Assembly: GCF_035998295.1 (NCBI RefSeq)
Contig: NZ_DASYHS010000193.1
Span: 1-60,009, forward strand
DNA from: DASYHS01 sp035998295
GTDB taxonomy: Bacteria; Pseudomonadota; Alphaproteobacteria; Azospirillales; Azospirillaceae
DNA length: 60,009 nucleotides
Direction of reading: 5' to 3'
Positions 1 through 8,664 of this stretch are shown here, piece after piece; the first letter of the stretch is position 1; the number at the start of each line of letters is the position of its first letter. The position numbers were made by a program, and so were the translations under genes. A model generated the notes under the pieces. It ran no database searches. It was not told the DNA's origin and worked only from the letters and a program-made list of their open reading frames with translations.

Positions 1-1
1 G

Positions 2-1036
2 GAACTGCTGGCGCTTGCCCGGACGTTCCGCCCGAACGTCGTGACGCTCGACGTCAACATGCCGGTCATGGACGGCCTGACCTGCCTCGGCCGCCTGATG
101 GTCGAGACGCCCTGCCCCGTCGTCATGGTGTCCTCGCAGACGGTGGAGGGGGCCGAGGCGACGATGGAGGCGCTGCGCCTGGGCGCCGTCGACTTCGTCC
201 CGAAGCCCGAGGGCGCCATCTCGCTCGGCATCGACCGGGTCCGGCCGGTCCTGGTGGAGAAGGTGCGGATGGCGGCCCGCGTCCGCCTGCGCTCCACGCT
301 GCGTCTCGCCGACCGGGTGCGCCACCAGATCGGCCAAGCGGCCCGCCCGCACGACCGGCCCGATCCGCCGCGCCCGGCCCGGCCTGCCCAGGGGCTTGCC
401 CAGGAGCCGGCGCAGAAGGGACCGGCGCAGGCGCCCTACGCGCCGGCCCTGCCCGACCCGAGCCGCTCGGGGCTGGTCCTCCTGGGGGCGTCCACCGGGG
501 GCCCCCGCGCGGTCGAGATGATCCTGTCCGCGCTGCCGCACGACTTTCCCTGGCCCGTGCTCGTCGCCCAGCACATGCCGGCGACCTTCACCGGCATCTT
601 CGCGCGGCGGCTCCAGCAGCACTGCGCGCTGTCGGTCGTCGAGGCCGCACGCGCGATGCCGCTGCGCACCGGATACGTCTATATCGGGCGCGGCGACGCC
701 GACCTCGTCGTCGCCCGCCGCCCGTCCGGGCTGTTCGCGCTGCCGGTCCCGGCCTCGCAGGCGTATCGCTGGCATCCCAGCGTCGACCGGCTGGTGACCA
801 GCGCCCTCGACCATGTCGGGGCCCGGCGCCTGCTGGGCGTCCTCGTGACCGGGATGGGCGACGACGGCGCCGCGTCCATGGCCAGGCTCAGGGCCGAAGG
901 CGGGCGCACGATCGCGGAGGACGAGAGCACGGCGATCGTCTGGGGAATGCCGGGCGAATTGGTGAAACGGAACGGCGCGGATCAGGTTCTCGCTTTGCCG
1001 GACATCGGTCCGGCCCTTTCCAAGGCCGTGAGGTGA
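2..1036 (+). CDS. cheB: Chemotaxis protein-glutamate methylesterase/deamidase CheB (5' truncated by window edge)
   Basis: CheB is a receiver-controlled enzyme that demethylates or deamidates chemoreceptor glutamates during adaptation. The frame is open from base 2, so the start and the first receiver residues lie outside the window. The receiver phosphorylation motif DVNMPVMDG is at the left edge. A proline-rich linker follows, then the methylesterase domain with its catalytic triad: Ser in GASTGGP (codon 491-493), His in AQHMP (572-574) and Asp in TGMGDDG (860-862). One base separates its stop from the HEAT-repeat gene, so it is part of the chemotaxis operon that continues rightward. The identification is firm. 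Confidence 0.96.
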   Translation, partial: ELLALARTFRPNVVTLDVNMPVMDGLTCLGRLMVETPCPVVMVSSQTVEGAEATMEALRLGAVDFVPKPEGAISLGIDRVRPVLVEKVRMAARVRLRSTLRLADRVRHQIGQAARPHDRPDPPRPARPAQGLAQEPAQKGPAQAPYAPALPDPSRSGLVLLGASTGGPRAVEMILSALPHDFPWPVLVAQHMPATFTGIFARRLQQHCALSVVEAARAMPLRTGYVYIGRGDADLVVARRPSGLFALPVPASQAYRWHPSVDRLVTSALDHVGARRLLGVLVTGMGDDGAASMARLRAEGGRTIAEDESTAIVWGMPGELVKRNGADQVLALPDIGPALSKAVR

Positions 1037-1037
1037 C

Positions 1038-1655
1038 ATGCCGCTCGTAAGACGGGAGCCGGGGAAACCGCAACCGGACGCCGGGACCGAGGCCGCCGAT
1101 CTGCGCTCGGCCGACCCCGAGCGCCGCAGGCGCGCCGTCCGCGGCCTCGGCCGCGCCCTCGACCGGAATCCGGAAGCGGCGGAAACGCTCACCGGCCTCC
1201 TGGCGACGGAGCCGGACCCGACGGTGCGCGAGGCGATCCTCAGCTCCCTGGTCGGCCATCACGACCCGCGGACCGCGCAGGCCCTCCTGCCGCTGCTGCG
1301 CTCGCAGGACGCCGGGCTGCGCAACGGCGCCTCGGAGGCCCTGCAGGCGATGCCCGACGCCGTCCGCCCCCATCTGCCCGGCCTTCTGGCGGACGACGAT
1401 CCCGACGTCCGGATCCTGGCCGCGGACCTGGCGCGCGGCCTGCCCGCCCGGGAGGCGTCGGCGCTGCTGTGCGACATGCTCGACCGGGAGACCCATGTGA
1501 ACGCCTGCGCCGCGGCGATCGACGTGCTGGCCGAAACGGGGACGCCCGATGCGCTGGGAACGCTGCGCGCGGTCGCCGGCCGGTTCCCGGGAGAGCCGTT
1601 CCTCGCCTTCGCCGTGTCGGTCGCGATCGCCCGCATCGAAGGAAGCGGGGGCTGA
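1038..1655 (+). CDS. HEAT-repeat protein encoded inside the chemotaxis operon
   Basis: This 205-residue protein consists of helical HEAT/armadillo-like repeats, visible as repeating patterns such as DPTVREAILSSL, DAGLRNGASEAL and DPDVRILAADLA. It has no signal peptide or membrane segment, so it is presumably a cytoplasmic scaffold. It sits between cheB (1-base gap) and cheR (4-base gap), so it is almost certainly co-transcribed with them. HEAT proteins are not standard chemotaxis components. An adaptor role, for example bringing CheB or CheR to receptors, is inference from position only. Confidence 0.85.
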   Translation: MPLVRREPGKPQPDAGTEAADLRSADPERRRRAVRGLGRALDRNPEAAETLTGLLATEPDPTVREAILSSLVGHHDPRTAQALLPLLRSQDAGLRNGASEALQAMPDAVRPHLPGLLADDDPDVRILAADLARGLPAREASALLCDMLDRETHVNACAAAIDVLAETGTPDALGTLRAVAGRFPGEPFLAFAVSVAIARIEGSGG

Positions 1656-1659
1656 CCGC

Positions 1660-2532
1660 GTGGCGCGAGACATCCCGGGGCAGCCGGCGTCGGACACCGT
1701 CGCGGTCACCGACGCCGAGTTCGAACGGCTCTGCGCGTTCCTCTACCGGCGCTCGGGCCTCAGCTACGGAGAGACGAAGCGCTACTTCGTCGAGCGGCGG
1801 CTGCGCGACCGCATGGCCGCGACCGGCGCCCGAAGCTTCCAGGCGTATTTCGGCAAGCTCGCCACCGATCCCGGCGAGGTCGAGCGGCTGATCAACGCCT
1901 TCACCGTCAACGAGACCTACTTCTACCGCGAGGAGCACCAGTTCCGTTGCCTTACCGGCTCGCTGCTGGACAGGATCGTTGCCCGCAAGCCCGCGGGTTC
2001 CCCGATCCGCATCTGGGCGATCCCGTGCGCGACGGGAGAGGAGCCCTACTCGATCGCGATCTGGCTGCTGGAGAACTGGCCGAAGGTGGACGAGTGGGAC
2101 ATCGAGATCATCGGCTCCGACATCGACACCCGCGTCCTGAAGGCCGCCGAGGCGGGCCTGTATTCCACGCGCGCGCTGATGCGCCTTCCGGAGGTCCTGG
2201 TCGCGAAGTACTTCCGGCGGACCCCCGCAGGCTTCCTGATCGACGAGGCGCTGCGCGGCTCGGTCAGGTTCACCCGGGCCAACGTCGTGGATGCCGCGGA
2301 GATGGGGCGGTATCGGGGCTTCGACGTTGTATTCTGCCGCAACCTCCTGATTTACTTCGACGAGGTCTCGCGAAGGCAGGCGGCGGAGAACATTTATGAC
2401 AGTCTGGAACCCGGCGGCTACGTCTGCCTCGGCCATACCGAATCGATGAGCCGCATATCCTCGCTGTTCCGCGTCCGCCGCTTTCCCGAAGCGATCGTCT
2501 ACCAGAAGCCCGCCGCCCCCGATGATGACTGA
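1660..2532 (+). CDS. cheR: Chemotaxis protein methyltransferase CheR
   Basis: CheR transfers methyl groups from S-adenosylmethionine to receptor glutamates. The N-terminal helical domain (FERLCAFLYRRSGL) is followed by the ETYFYRE motif, the SAM-binding motif CATGEEPYSIA and the late motif RNLLIYFD. I place the start at the GTG at 1660. The frame is open further upstream, but that part would overlap the HEAT gene and has no CheR similarity. The last 11 bases overlap the next receiver gene, which suggests translational coupling. About 290 residues is normal for the family. Confidence 0.95.
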   Translation: MARDIPGQPASDTVAVTDAEFERLCAFLYRRSGLSYGETKRYFVERRLRDRMAATGARSFQAYFGKLATDPGEVERLINAFTVNETYFYREEHQFRCLTGSLLDRIVARKPAGSPIRIWAIPCATGEEPYSIAIWLLENWPKVDEWDIEIIGSDIDTRVLKAAEAGLYSTRALMRLPEVLVAKYFRRTPAGFLIDEALRGSVRFTRANVVDAAEMGRYRGFDVVFCRNLLIYFDEVSRRQAAENIYDSLEPGGYVCLGHTESMSRISSLFRVRRFPEAIVYQKPAAPDDD

Positions 2533-2938
2533 CCCTGCCCTTCCCTTCGTCCGCCGGCCCGACGCCGCGCGCAGGGTCCTGATCGTCGACGACGCGACGC
2601 TGGTGCGGCTCTTCTACCGCGAGGCGCTGCAGGCCGCGGGCTTCGAGGTCGAGGAGGCCATCAACGGCATCGAGGCGATGGAGAAGGTCCTGTCGCAGCG
2701 CTTCGATCTTCTGGTGGTCGACGTGAACATGCCGAAGATGGACGGCCTGGCGCTTCTTCGGGCGTTGCGGGCGCAGGCGGAAGTCGCCTCGGTCCCCGTG
2801 CTGGTGACGAGCAGCGAGGCCGCCGAGCACGACGTCGCGGCCGCGCGGGCGGCCGGCGCCAACTATTATCTCGTCAAGCCGATCTCGCAGGAGGACCTCG
2901 TCCTCTACTCGGCCGTCCTCACCGGAGCGCCGGCTTGA
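2522..2938 (+). CDS. cheY: CheY-like single-domain response regulator
   Basis: This 138-residue receiver has no output domain. The acidic pocket (VDDAT near the N-terminus), the phosphorylation motif VVDVNMPKMDG, the Thr/Ser switch (LVTSSE) and the lysine in YYLVKPIS are all present. The start overlaps cheR and the stop overlaps the TTG start of cheA. It is probably a phosphoacceptor for the CheA encoded next. Whether it acts on the flagellar motor or as a phosphate sink cannot be decided from sequence, since other receivers are in the same cluster. Confidence 0.93.
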   Translation: MMTDPALPFVRRPDAARRVLIVDDATLVRLFYREALQAAGFEVEEAINGIEAMEKVLSQRFDLLVVDVNMPKMDGLALLRALRAQAEVASVPVLVTSSEAAEHDVAAARAAGANYYLVKPISQEDLVLYSAVLTGAPA

Positions 2939-5472
2939 ACCCGCTGCTGCAGCAGTTCCTGCTCGAAGGCCGCGACCTGATCCAGGAGGCGACGGACAAC
3001 CTGCTCGCCCTGGAGCGCGACCCGGCCGCCGCCGAGCGCGTCGCCGTCGTCTTCCGGGCCTTCCACACTCTGAAGGGGTCTTCCGGGCTGTTCGACGTGC
3101 AGCCGATGACGCGCGTCCTCCATGCCGCCGAGGATGCCTTGGCCGCCGTGCGCGCGGGACGGCTGGAGATCGCCCCGGCCCTGATCGACGCGCTCCTGGA
3201 GTATCTCGACCATACCGCGCGGTGGCTGGGCGACCTGGAGGCGGCCGGGGCCCTGCCGCCGGACGCCAATGCCAGGGCCGCCGACCTGATCGGCCGCCTG
3301 GACCACCGTACCGGGCGCGCGGAGGAGGACGCCGGCGGGACCGGCAAGGCAGGTGGTGCTGGCGACGCCGGCGAGGACGACCTCGCGGCGTTCCCGGAAG
3401 CCGATCGCATGGCGGTGCTGGCAGCCGTGATCGAGGCGGGGCCGCGGGCCCCGCTCCTGGCCGTGGCCTACCGGCCGGACCCGCGCTGCTTCTTCAACGG
3501 CGACGATCCCCTGCGGCTAGTGCGGGCGCTGGACGGCTTGGCGGCCCTGCGGATCGGGGAACCCGCCCCCTGGCCGCCGGCGGGGGACATGGACCCCTTC
3601 ATCTGCGCGCTCACGTTCCGGATGCTGGCCGTCGCCGACGAGGCGAGCGCCAGGGACGTGTTCCGCTTCGTGTCGGACCAGGTGCGCATACAGGCACTCG
3701 ACCCGGCGTCCCTGGTCCGGCCGCAGGGCACGCCCCATGACGCGCCGCAGCTCCGCACGCTCGCCGCGGCCCTCGACGGCGCCTGGGACGCGGGCAGCCG
3801 GGCGGACCTGCGGCGACGCGTCGGCGACCTGCTCCCCGATCTGCCGCCGGGCTCGGCGCCGGCCTCCGCCCTGCGCTGGCTGGCATGGCTGCTCGACCGG
3901 CCGGACGCGCCCCGGGCTTGGGCGGACCGGCCGGTCGCGGCACTGCGCGAGATGCCCGGACCCGACCTCGCCGGCCGCATGCGCCGGGACGTCGTTCGCG
4001 CCGTCGTCGCCGAGCAGCAGCGCCTGCTGGAACTCGGCGGCCCGGAGGCGGAGCGTGCCGGCCGCTCGGGCTCGGCGGCCACGGTCGTGATCAACGCCCT
4101 GCTCTACGAAGGCAACGAAGACGAGGCCCGGCAGGTCGCCGAGGCGCATGCCGAAGCCGCGGCGGCCGGGACGGACACGCCACTCAGGGACGCGATCGGG
4201 CCCCTGGCCCGCCGCCGCGCGGCACCCCCGGCGCAACCCCCGGCGGCGCGATCCCCGGCGGGGCCGGACGCGCCGGAGACGCAACGCGCGCGCGGCCGGG
4301 CGGCATCGGGCCGGGTCCTGCGCGTCGACGAGGCCAGAATCGACCAGCTCCTGAACCTCGTGAGCGAGATGATCGCGGCGAACGGCAGGGTCGCCTGGCT
4401 CGCCGGCGAAGCCGGGCCCGTCGCCGGCGAAGCCTTCGCGCACCGCCTGCGCGACGTCAACAACGTGCTGGACCGCCTGATCCGCGAGATGCACGGGACC
4501 GTGATACAGCTGCGCATGCTCCCGGTCGGGCAGGTGTTCCAGCGCTTCCCCCGCCTGGTGCGCGACCTGTCCCGCCGCCTCGGCAAGGAGGTGCGGCTCG
4601 TCCTCGAAGGCGAGGAGACCGAGGCCGACAAGGGCGTGGTCGAGAACCTGTTCGAGCCGCTGCTCCATCTCGTCCGCAACAGCCTCGACCACGGCATCGA
4701 GACGCCCGAGGAGAGGCGCGCCGCCGGCAAGCCCGCGGAGGCGACCCTGGCGTTGCGGGCCTTGCGGGACGGCGACCGGATCGTCGTCACCGTCGGCGAC
4801 GACGGCCGCGGCATCGATGCGGACGCCGTCAGGCGCCGGGCCGTCGCCGGCGGCCTGATCGACCCCGCGGACGCCGAGTCGCTGGGCGAGGAGGAGGCAG
4901 CCCGCCTCATCTTCTCGCCCGGCTTCTCGACCAGGGAGACGGCTTCCGAGCTGTCCGGGCGCGGCATCGGGATGTACGCCGTGCGCACGATGATCGAGAA
5001 GGCGGGCGGGCATGTCGGCGTGCGCAGCGCCCGTGGGACGGGAACGACCGTCCGCCTGGAGCTGCCGCTCAACATCGCGATGACCCGCATCCTGACGGTG
5101 ACGGCCGGGCAGCGCCGGTTCGGCATCCCGATCGAGATCGTCCGCGAGACCGTCCGCCTGCCGCGCGGCCTGATACGGCCGGTCAAGCGGCATCGCGCCT
5201 TCGTCCTGCGCGACCGCGTCGTCGCGCTGCATCGCCTGGACCGCCTGCTCGGCCTTCCCCCCGGCCCCGACGACGCCGAGGCGCGCATCATGGTGGTGGA
5301 GGTCGACGGGCGGAGCGACGGCATCGAGGTGGACGCCTTCGGGGAACGGCTCGACGTCGTGCTCAAGCCCCTGGACGGGCTGCTCGCGAACACCCCGGGC
5401 TATCTCGGCACGACCGTCCTCGGCAACGGCGACGTGCTGCTCGTGCTCGACCTCAAGGAGATCCTGCGATGA
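2935..5472 (+). CDS. cheA: Chemotaxis histidine kinase CheA with a large atypical central region
   Basis: CheA is the kinase of the chemotaxis array. At 845 residues it is longer than the usual ~650-750. The P1 Hpt domain carries the phosphoacceptor His44 (AFHTLKGSSG). The dimerisation domain starts near residue 460 (VDEARIDQLLNLVSEM). The ATPase domain has its N box near 579 (LVRNSLDHG), G1 near 620 (VGDDGRGID) and G2 near 675 (GRGIGMY). A CheW-like domain occupies roughly 710-845. Residues ~130-450 have no recognisable P2 domain; they form an Ala/Arg/Asp-rich, partly helical stretch. The TTG start at 2935 overlaps the upstream stop, and the 3' end overlaps the STAS gene (ATGA). Confidence 0.94.
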   Translation: MNPLLQQFLLEGRDLIQEATDNLLALERDPAAAERVAVVFRAFHTLKGSSGLFDVQPMTRVLHAAEDALAAVRAGRLEIAPALIDALLEYLDHTARWLGDLEAAGALPPDANARAADLIGRLDHRTGRAEEDAGGTGKAGGAGDAGEDDLAAFPEADRMAVLAAVIEAGPRAPLLAVAYRPDPRCFFNGDDPLRLVRALDGLAALRIGEPAPWPPAGDMDPFICALTFRMLAVADEASARDVFRFVSDQVRIQALDPASLVRPQGTPHDAPQLRTLAAALDGAWDAGSRADLRRRVGDLLPDLPPGSAPASALRWLAWLLDRPDAPRAWADRPVAALREMPGPDLAGRMRRDVVRAVVAEQQRLLELGGPEAERAGRSGSAATVVINALLYEGNEDEARQVAEAHAEAAAAGTDTPLRDAIGPLARRRAAPPAQPPAARSPAGPDAPETQRARGRAASGRVLRVDEARIDQLLNLVSEMIAANGRVAWLAGEAGPVAGEAFAHRLRDVNNVLDRLIREMHGTVIQLRMLPVGQVFQRFPRLVRDLSRRLGKEVRLVLEGEETEADKGVVENLFEPLLHLVRNSLDHGIETPEERRAAGKPAEATLALRALRDGDRIVVTVGDDGRGIDADAVRRRAVAGGLIDPADAESLGEEEAARLIFSPGFSTRETASELSGRGIGMYAVRTMIEKAGGHVGVRSARGTGTTVRLELPLNIAMTRILTVTAGQRRFGIPIEIVRETVRLPRGLIRPVKRHRAFVLRDRVVALHRLDRLLGLPPGPDDAEARIMVVEVDGRSDGIEVDAFGERLDVVLKPLDGLLANTPGYLGTTVLGNGDVLLVLDLKEILR

Positions 5473-5717
5473 CCGTGCGGCTCGACGACGGCCTCGTCCG
5501 CCTGGAAGGATCGTGCACCGTCGAGGAGGCCGAGGCGCTGCTCGAGACCATCCTCGCGAACCCCGAGCTGCCGGTCGACTGGTCGCGGTGCACCTCCCTG
5601 CACACCGCCGTCCTCCAGGTGCTGATGGCCACCCGGCCGGTGCTCCAGGGACTGCCGGAGGACCCGTTCCTGCGGCGCTGGGTCGAGCCGGTCCTCACGG
5701 ACGGGAGGGAAGCATGA
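5469..5717 (+). CDS. Small STAS-domain-like protein in the chemotaxis operon
   Basis: This 82-residue protein begins at the ATG overlapping the cheA stop (ATGA) and ends overlapping the next receiver start. The pattern of short strands (MTVRLDDGLVRLEG), a helix (EEAEALLETIL) and the segment VDWSRCTSLHTAVLQVLMA resembles a STAS/anti-sigma-antagonist fold. The serine normally phosphorylated in SpoIIAA-like proteins would fall in CTSLHTA. Small STAS proteins occur in some chemotaxis-like operons, but their role there is not settled. The fold is recognised by pattern only. Confidence 0.78.
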   Translation: MTVRLDDGLVRLEGSCTVEEAEALLETILANPELPVDWSRCTSLHTAVLQVLMATRPVLQGLPEDPFLRRWVEPVLTDGREA

Positions 5718-6082
5718 CGCCCGCGGCCATCCTCGTCGTCGACGACAGCCCGACCGTCGTGCTGAGCGTGTCGACGATGCTGCACGAAGCCGGGTTCGGG
5801 GTCGAGACGGCGATGAACGGGCAGGAGGCGCTCGACCGCCTGCAGGCGGGCTTGAGGCCGTCCTTGATCCTGACCGACGTCAACATGCCGGTGATGGACG
5901 GGCTCGCCCTGATCCGGGAGGCGCGCAGATACGGGCCGACGCGCTTCACGCCGATCCTCGTCCTGACCAGCGAGACCGACCGCGAGGCGGAGGCGCGCGC
6001 CGCCGGAGCCTCGGGCTGGCTCGCCAAGCCGCTGGACCGCGACGCCCTGCTCACGGCCCTGGGCCGCCTGCTGCCCACATGA
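5714..6082 (+). CDS. cheY: CheY-like single-domain response regulator
   Basis: This is a 122-residue receiver. It has the VVDDSP acidic pair, the phosphorylation site LTDVNMPVMDG, the switch residue in VLTSE and the lysine in WLAKPLD, so it should be phosphorylatable. Of the receivers here it most resembles classical CheY. The start overlaps the STAS stop. A 142-base gap follows, the first sizeable gap since cheB, so the operon may pause or end here before the next receiver-cheC-kinase set. Confidence 0.93.
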   Translation: MTPAAILVVDDSPTVVLSVSTMLHEAGFGVETAMNGQEALDRLQAGLRPSLILTDVNMPVMDGLALIREARRYGPTRFTPILVLTSETDREAEARAAGASGWLAKPLDRDALLTALGRLLPT

Positions 6083-6111
6083 CGATGCCCCGGCACGAAG
6101 GAGTTTCTTCC

Positions 6112-6201
6112 ATGGGCGCCCGTTTCGGCGCTAAAACCCGAATGGTGTCACCGAAGCGGCTTTCCGTGCGGCCCGAACGAAAGACGCTCCCCACCTGTTG
6201 A
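6112..6201 (+). CDS. Possible short ORF (29 codons) with a good ribosome-binding site
   Basis: This lies in the 142-base gap between the two receiver genes. The ATG is preceded at suitable distance by a strong Shine-Dalgarno-like AAGGAG and opens a 29-codon reading frame that is rich in basic residues. It ends 23 bases before the next start. It could be a leader peptide or translational coupler, or chance. There is no homology evidence. Confidence 0.2.
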   Translation: MGARFGAKTRMVSPKRLSVRPERKTLPTC

Positions 6202-6224
6202 TTGTAGATCGAGGAAAGGCAGTG

Positions 6225-6608
6225 ATGGAACGCACGGTACTCGTCGTGGACGACAGCAAACTCGCACGGATGGTCGTGAACGGCATCGTCCGCAGGACCC
6301 GGCCGGACTGGAACACCGTCGAGGCGGCCAGCGCGGGGCAGGCGCTACAGATCCTGGGCAACGGCTCCGTCGACATCGTGCTGATCGACTTCAACATGCC
6401 CGAGATGGACGGGCTGGCGTTGACGGCGCGCATCCGCGAGAGCCACCCAGACGTGCCCATCGCGATCGTCTCCGCCAACGCCCAGGACCCCATCATCGCG
6501 AAGGCCCGGTCGCTCGACGCGGCCTTCCTCGAAAAGCCGCTGAACGACGAGGCTCTCGCCTCCTTCCTCTCCGGCGCGGCGCTGCGCCTTCGCCGCGGCA
6601 GCTCGTGA
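6225..6608 (+). CDS. Single-domain response regulator preceding cheC
   Basis: This 127-residue receiver has the VVDDSK acidic pair, the phosphorylation site LIDFNMPEMDG, the switch region VSANAQ and the lysine in FLEKPLN. The ATG at 6225 is chosen because GAGGAAAG lies 7 bases upstream; earlier in-frame codons lack a ribosome site. Its 3' end overlaps the cheC start (GTGATG), so the two products are probably made together. That suggests its phosphorylation is controlled by the neighbouring CheC phosphatase. This last point is inference. Confidence 0.92.
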   Translation: MERTVLVVDDSKLARMVVNGIVRRTRPDWNTVEAASAGQALQILGNGSVDIVLIDFNMPEMDGLALTARIRESHPDVPIAIVSANAQDPIIAKARSLDAAFLEKPLNDEALASFLSGAALRLRRGSS

Positions 6609-7261
6609 TGGCGTCGCCGCGCCCCGCCCCGGAGTTCGTCCTGACCGAGATCGAGCGCGACGCGTTGACGGAGCTCGTCAACATGGGCATGGGCCGTGCG
6701 GCGCGGAACCTGAGCCGCATGATCCGGGAGCAGGTGGAACTCTCCATCCCGCGGACGGAGATCTTGAGCCGGGTCGGGGCCGCCGACCATCTGTCGCGAG
6801 ACGGCCAGCTCGCCCTGGTGGCGGTCGGCCAGGACTTCGAGGGCAGCTTCTCCGGCCGGGCCCTGCTGCTCTTCCCCGAGAACAACAGCTTGGCCCTGGC
6901 CCGCGCCGTGCTCGACGACGGCTTGAGCCTGGAGGAGATCGTCGACCTCGAGCAGGAGGCCCTGGCGGAGATCGGCAACGTCGTGCTCAACGGCTGCCTC
7001 GTCATCCTGGCCAATACGCTCGAGCGCAGCCTGAACATGTCGCTGCCCCGGGTGTTGCGCGGAGACGGACGGTTCCTGTTCCTCGGCACGGACGGCGACC
7101 CGGACGAGCTGGTACTGTTCCTGAGGATCGAATTCGCGGTGAGCTCCCGGTGCATCGAGGGGTACATAGCACTGCTGATGGACCTGCCCTCGCTGTCGGA
7201 AGTCCGCCAGCTGGTCCGCGACGTCATCCATGATCTGGAAAATGGACCGGGAGCCGAATGA
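6605..7261 (+). CDS. cheC: CheC-family phosphatase of CheY~P-type receivers
   Basis: The protein has 218 residues (GTG start at 6605; ATG at 6608 is equally possible). CheC proteins dephosphorylate CheY~P using two E-x2-N-x22-P signatures. Both are intact: ELVN followed 22 residues later by Pro in SIPR, and EIGN followed 22 residues later by Pro in SLPR. The protein therefore looks like an active two-site phosphatase. CheC is uncommon in proteobacteria, and no CheD is encoded in the window. The gene overlaps both the receiver upstream and the histidine kinase downstream (ATGA). A diverged inverted paralogue lies at 10606-11262. Confidence 0.9.
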   Translation: MMASPRPAPEFVLTEIERDALTELVNMGMGRAARNLSRMIREQVELSIPRTEILSRVGAADHLSRDGQLALVAVGQDFEGSFSGRALLLFPENNSLALARAVLDDGLSLEEIVDLEQEALAEIGNVVLNGCLVILANTLERSLNMSLPRVLRGDGRFLFLGTDGDPDELVLFLRIEFAVSSRCIEGYIALLMDLPSLSEVRQLVRDVIHDLENGPGAE

Positions 7262-8664
7262 AGCCGCTGCCGGATACGGGCTCGATCGCCGATGACGTGC
7301 TGGACGCCGTCGATGTCGGCCTGATCCTCCTCGACGCCGGGCACGTGATCCGCACCTGGAACACCTGGATGGAGCGCACCTCGGGCCTCGGCCGGGACGC
7401 GACGCTCGGGCGGAAGATCTGGAGCCTCCTCCCGGCCCTGAGCGACACCCGCCTGCACGACGCGGTTCGCGAAGCCCTGGAGCTCGGCACGTCCAGCCTC
7501 CTGTCCCACACCCTGAACCCGAAGCTTCTCCCGCTGCGTCTTCCCGACGGCCGCGCCCTGCTGCACAGCGCCGTCGTCCGGCCCCTGGATGCCGGCGCCG
7601 GGCGCAACTGCCTGGTCCAGGTCACCGACGTCACGACGCTGGTCGAGCGGGAGCGGCTGCTGCGCGAGCGGCGCGACGCCCGGTTCCGGGCCATCGTGGA
7701 CACCGCCCAGGAAGCCATCGTCACCACGGATGTCACCGGGCGCGTCCAGTGGGCGAACCGCGCCGCCGAGCTGCGCTTCGGCTACGACCTTCCGGAACTG
7801 GTCGACCGGGACGTCGGCCTATTGCTGACGCCCGAGGACGCCGACCGCTGGCCGCGCGGGGAGGCCGCCCGTTCCTGGGAAAGCCCGGGCGCGCCCCTGG
7901 ACCTTGCCGGCCGGCAGCGCGACGGCACGCGGATCGCGCTCACCTTGTCGCTCGGCCGCTGGGTCAGCGAGGGCCGCGTGTTCCTGACCGGCATCCTGCA
8001 CGACGTCACGGACCGCCAGCGCGCGCGCGAAGCGCTGGAGCGCGCGCTCGACGACAAGACGGTCCTGCTGCGCGAGGTCAACCACCGGGTCAAGAACAGC
8101 CTCCAGCTCGTCTCCGGGCTCCTCAACCTCCAGGTCGCGGCGGCCGGCGACGAGACGATCCGGCACCACCTGCGCGACGCGGCCCACCGGATCAGCGCCG
8201 TGGCGCAGGTCCATCAGCGGCTGTATCGGGCGGACCAGTTCCACTCCCTCGACTTCGGGTCGTTGCTGACCGAGCTGTGCGACGACCTCGCAAAGGGGGC
8301 CGGGGGGCCGAGGGCGATCGTGCTGGAGGTCGATGCCGGCGCCCTGGAGTTGCCGGTCGATCACGCCGTGCCGCTCGGCCTGATCGCCAACGAGCTCGTC
8401 ACCAACGCGATCAAGCACGGCAAGACCGCCGCGCAGGTGCGCGTGTCGCTCACCAGGCAGGCGGGCGGCCTGCTGCTGACCGTGGCGGACCAGGGGCCCG
8501 GCCTGCCGGCGGGGTTCGATCCCGGGCGCAGCTCCGGGCTCGGGATGCGCATCGTCTCCGCCCTGACCCGGCAGCTGTGCGGAAGCATAGAGATCCCGGC
8601 CGTGAGCGCCGGCGCCAGGTTCGACGTCTTCATACCGCTACCGGCACCCGAGGGTCCGCCATGA
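7258..8664 (+). CDS. PAS-PAS sensor histidine kinase of the HisKA_2 type
   Basis: This 468-residue soluble kinase has no signal peptide or membrane segment. PAS-like domains span about residues 10-125 and 140-255. The HisKA_2 dimerisation segment follows (LLREVNHRVKNSLQL, phosphoacceptor His276), then an ATPase domain with N box ANELVTNAIKHG and G box ADQGPGLP. It overlaps cheC upstream and the receiver downstream by 4 bases each, giving a CheC-kinase-receiver unit. The signal is probably cytoplasmic. It is clearly paralogous to the kinase at 9166-10587, including the conserved LLSHTL segment in the first PAS. Confidence 0.92.
   Translation: MKPLPDTGSIADDVLDAVDVGLILLDAGHVIRTWNTWMERTSGLGRDATLGRKIWSLLPALSDTRLHDAVREALELGTSSLLSHTLNPKLLPLRLPDGRALLHSAVVRPLDAGAGRNCLVQVTDVTTLVERERLLRERRDARFRAIVDTAQEAIVTTDVTGRVQWANRAAELRFGYDLPELVDRDVGLLLTPEDADRWPRGEAARSWESPGAPLDLAGRQRDGTRIALTLSLGRWVSEGRVFLTGILHDVTDRQRAREALERALDDKTVLLREVNHRVKNSLQLVSGLLNLQVAAAGDETIRHHLRDAAHRISAVAQVHQRLYRADQFHSLDFGSLLTELCDDLAKGAGGPRAIVLEVDAGALELPVDHAVPLGLIANELVTNAIKHGKTAAQVRVSLTRQAGGLLLTVADQGPGLPAGFDPGRSSGLGMRIVSALTRQLCGSIEIPAVSAGARFDVFIPLPAPEGPP

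Noticed and set aside
3517..5232. Long minus-strand frames opposite cheA
   Set aside because: They lie antisense to a well-conserved kinase and lack ribosome sites or domains.
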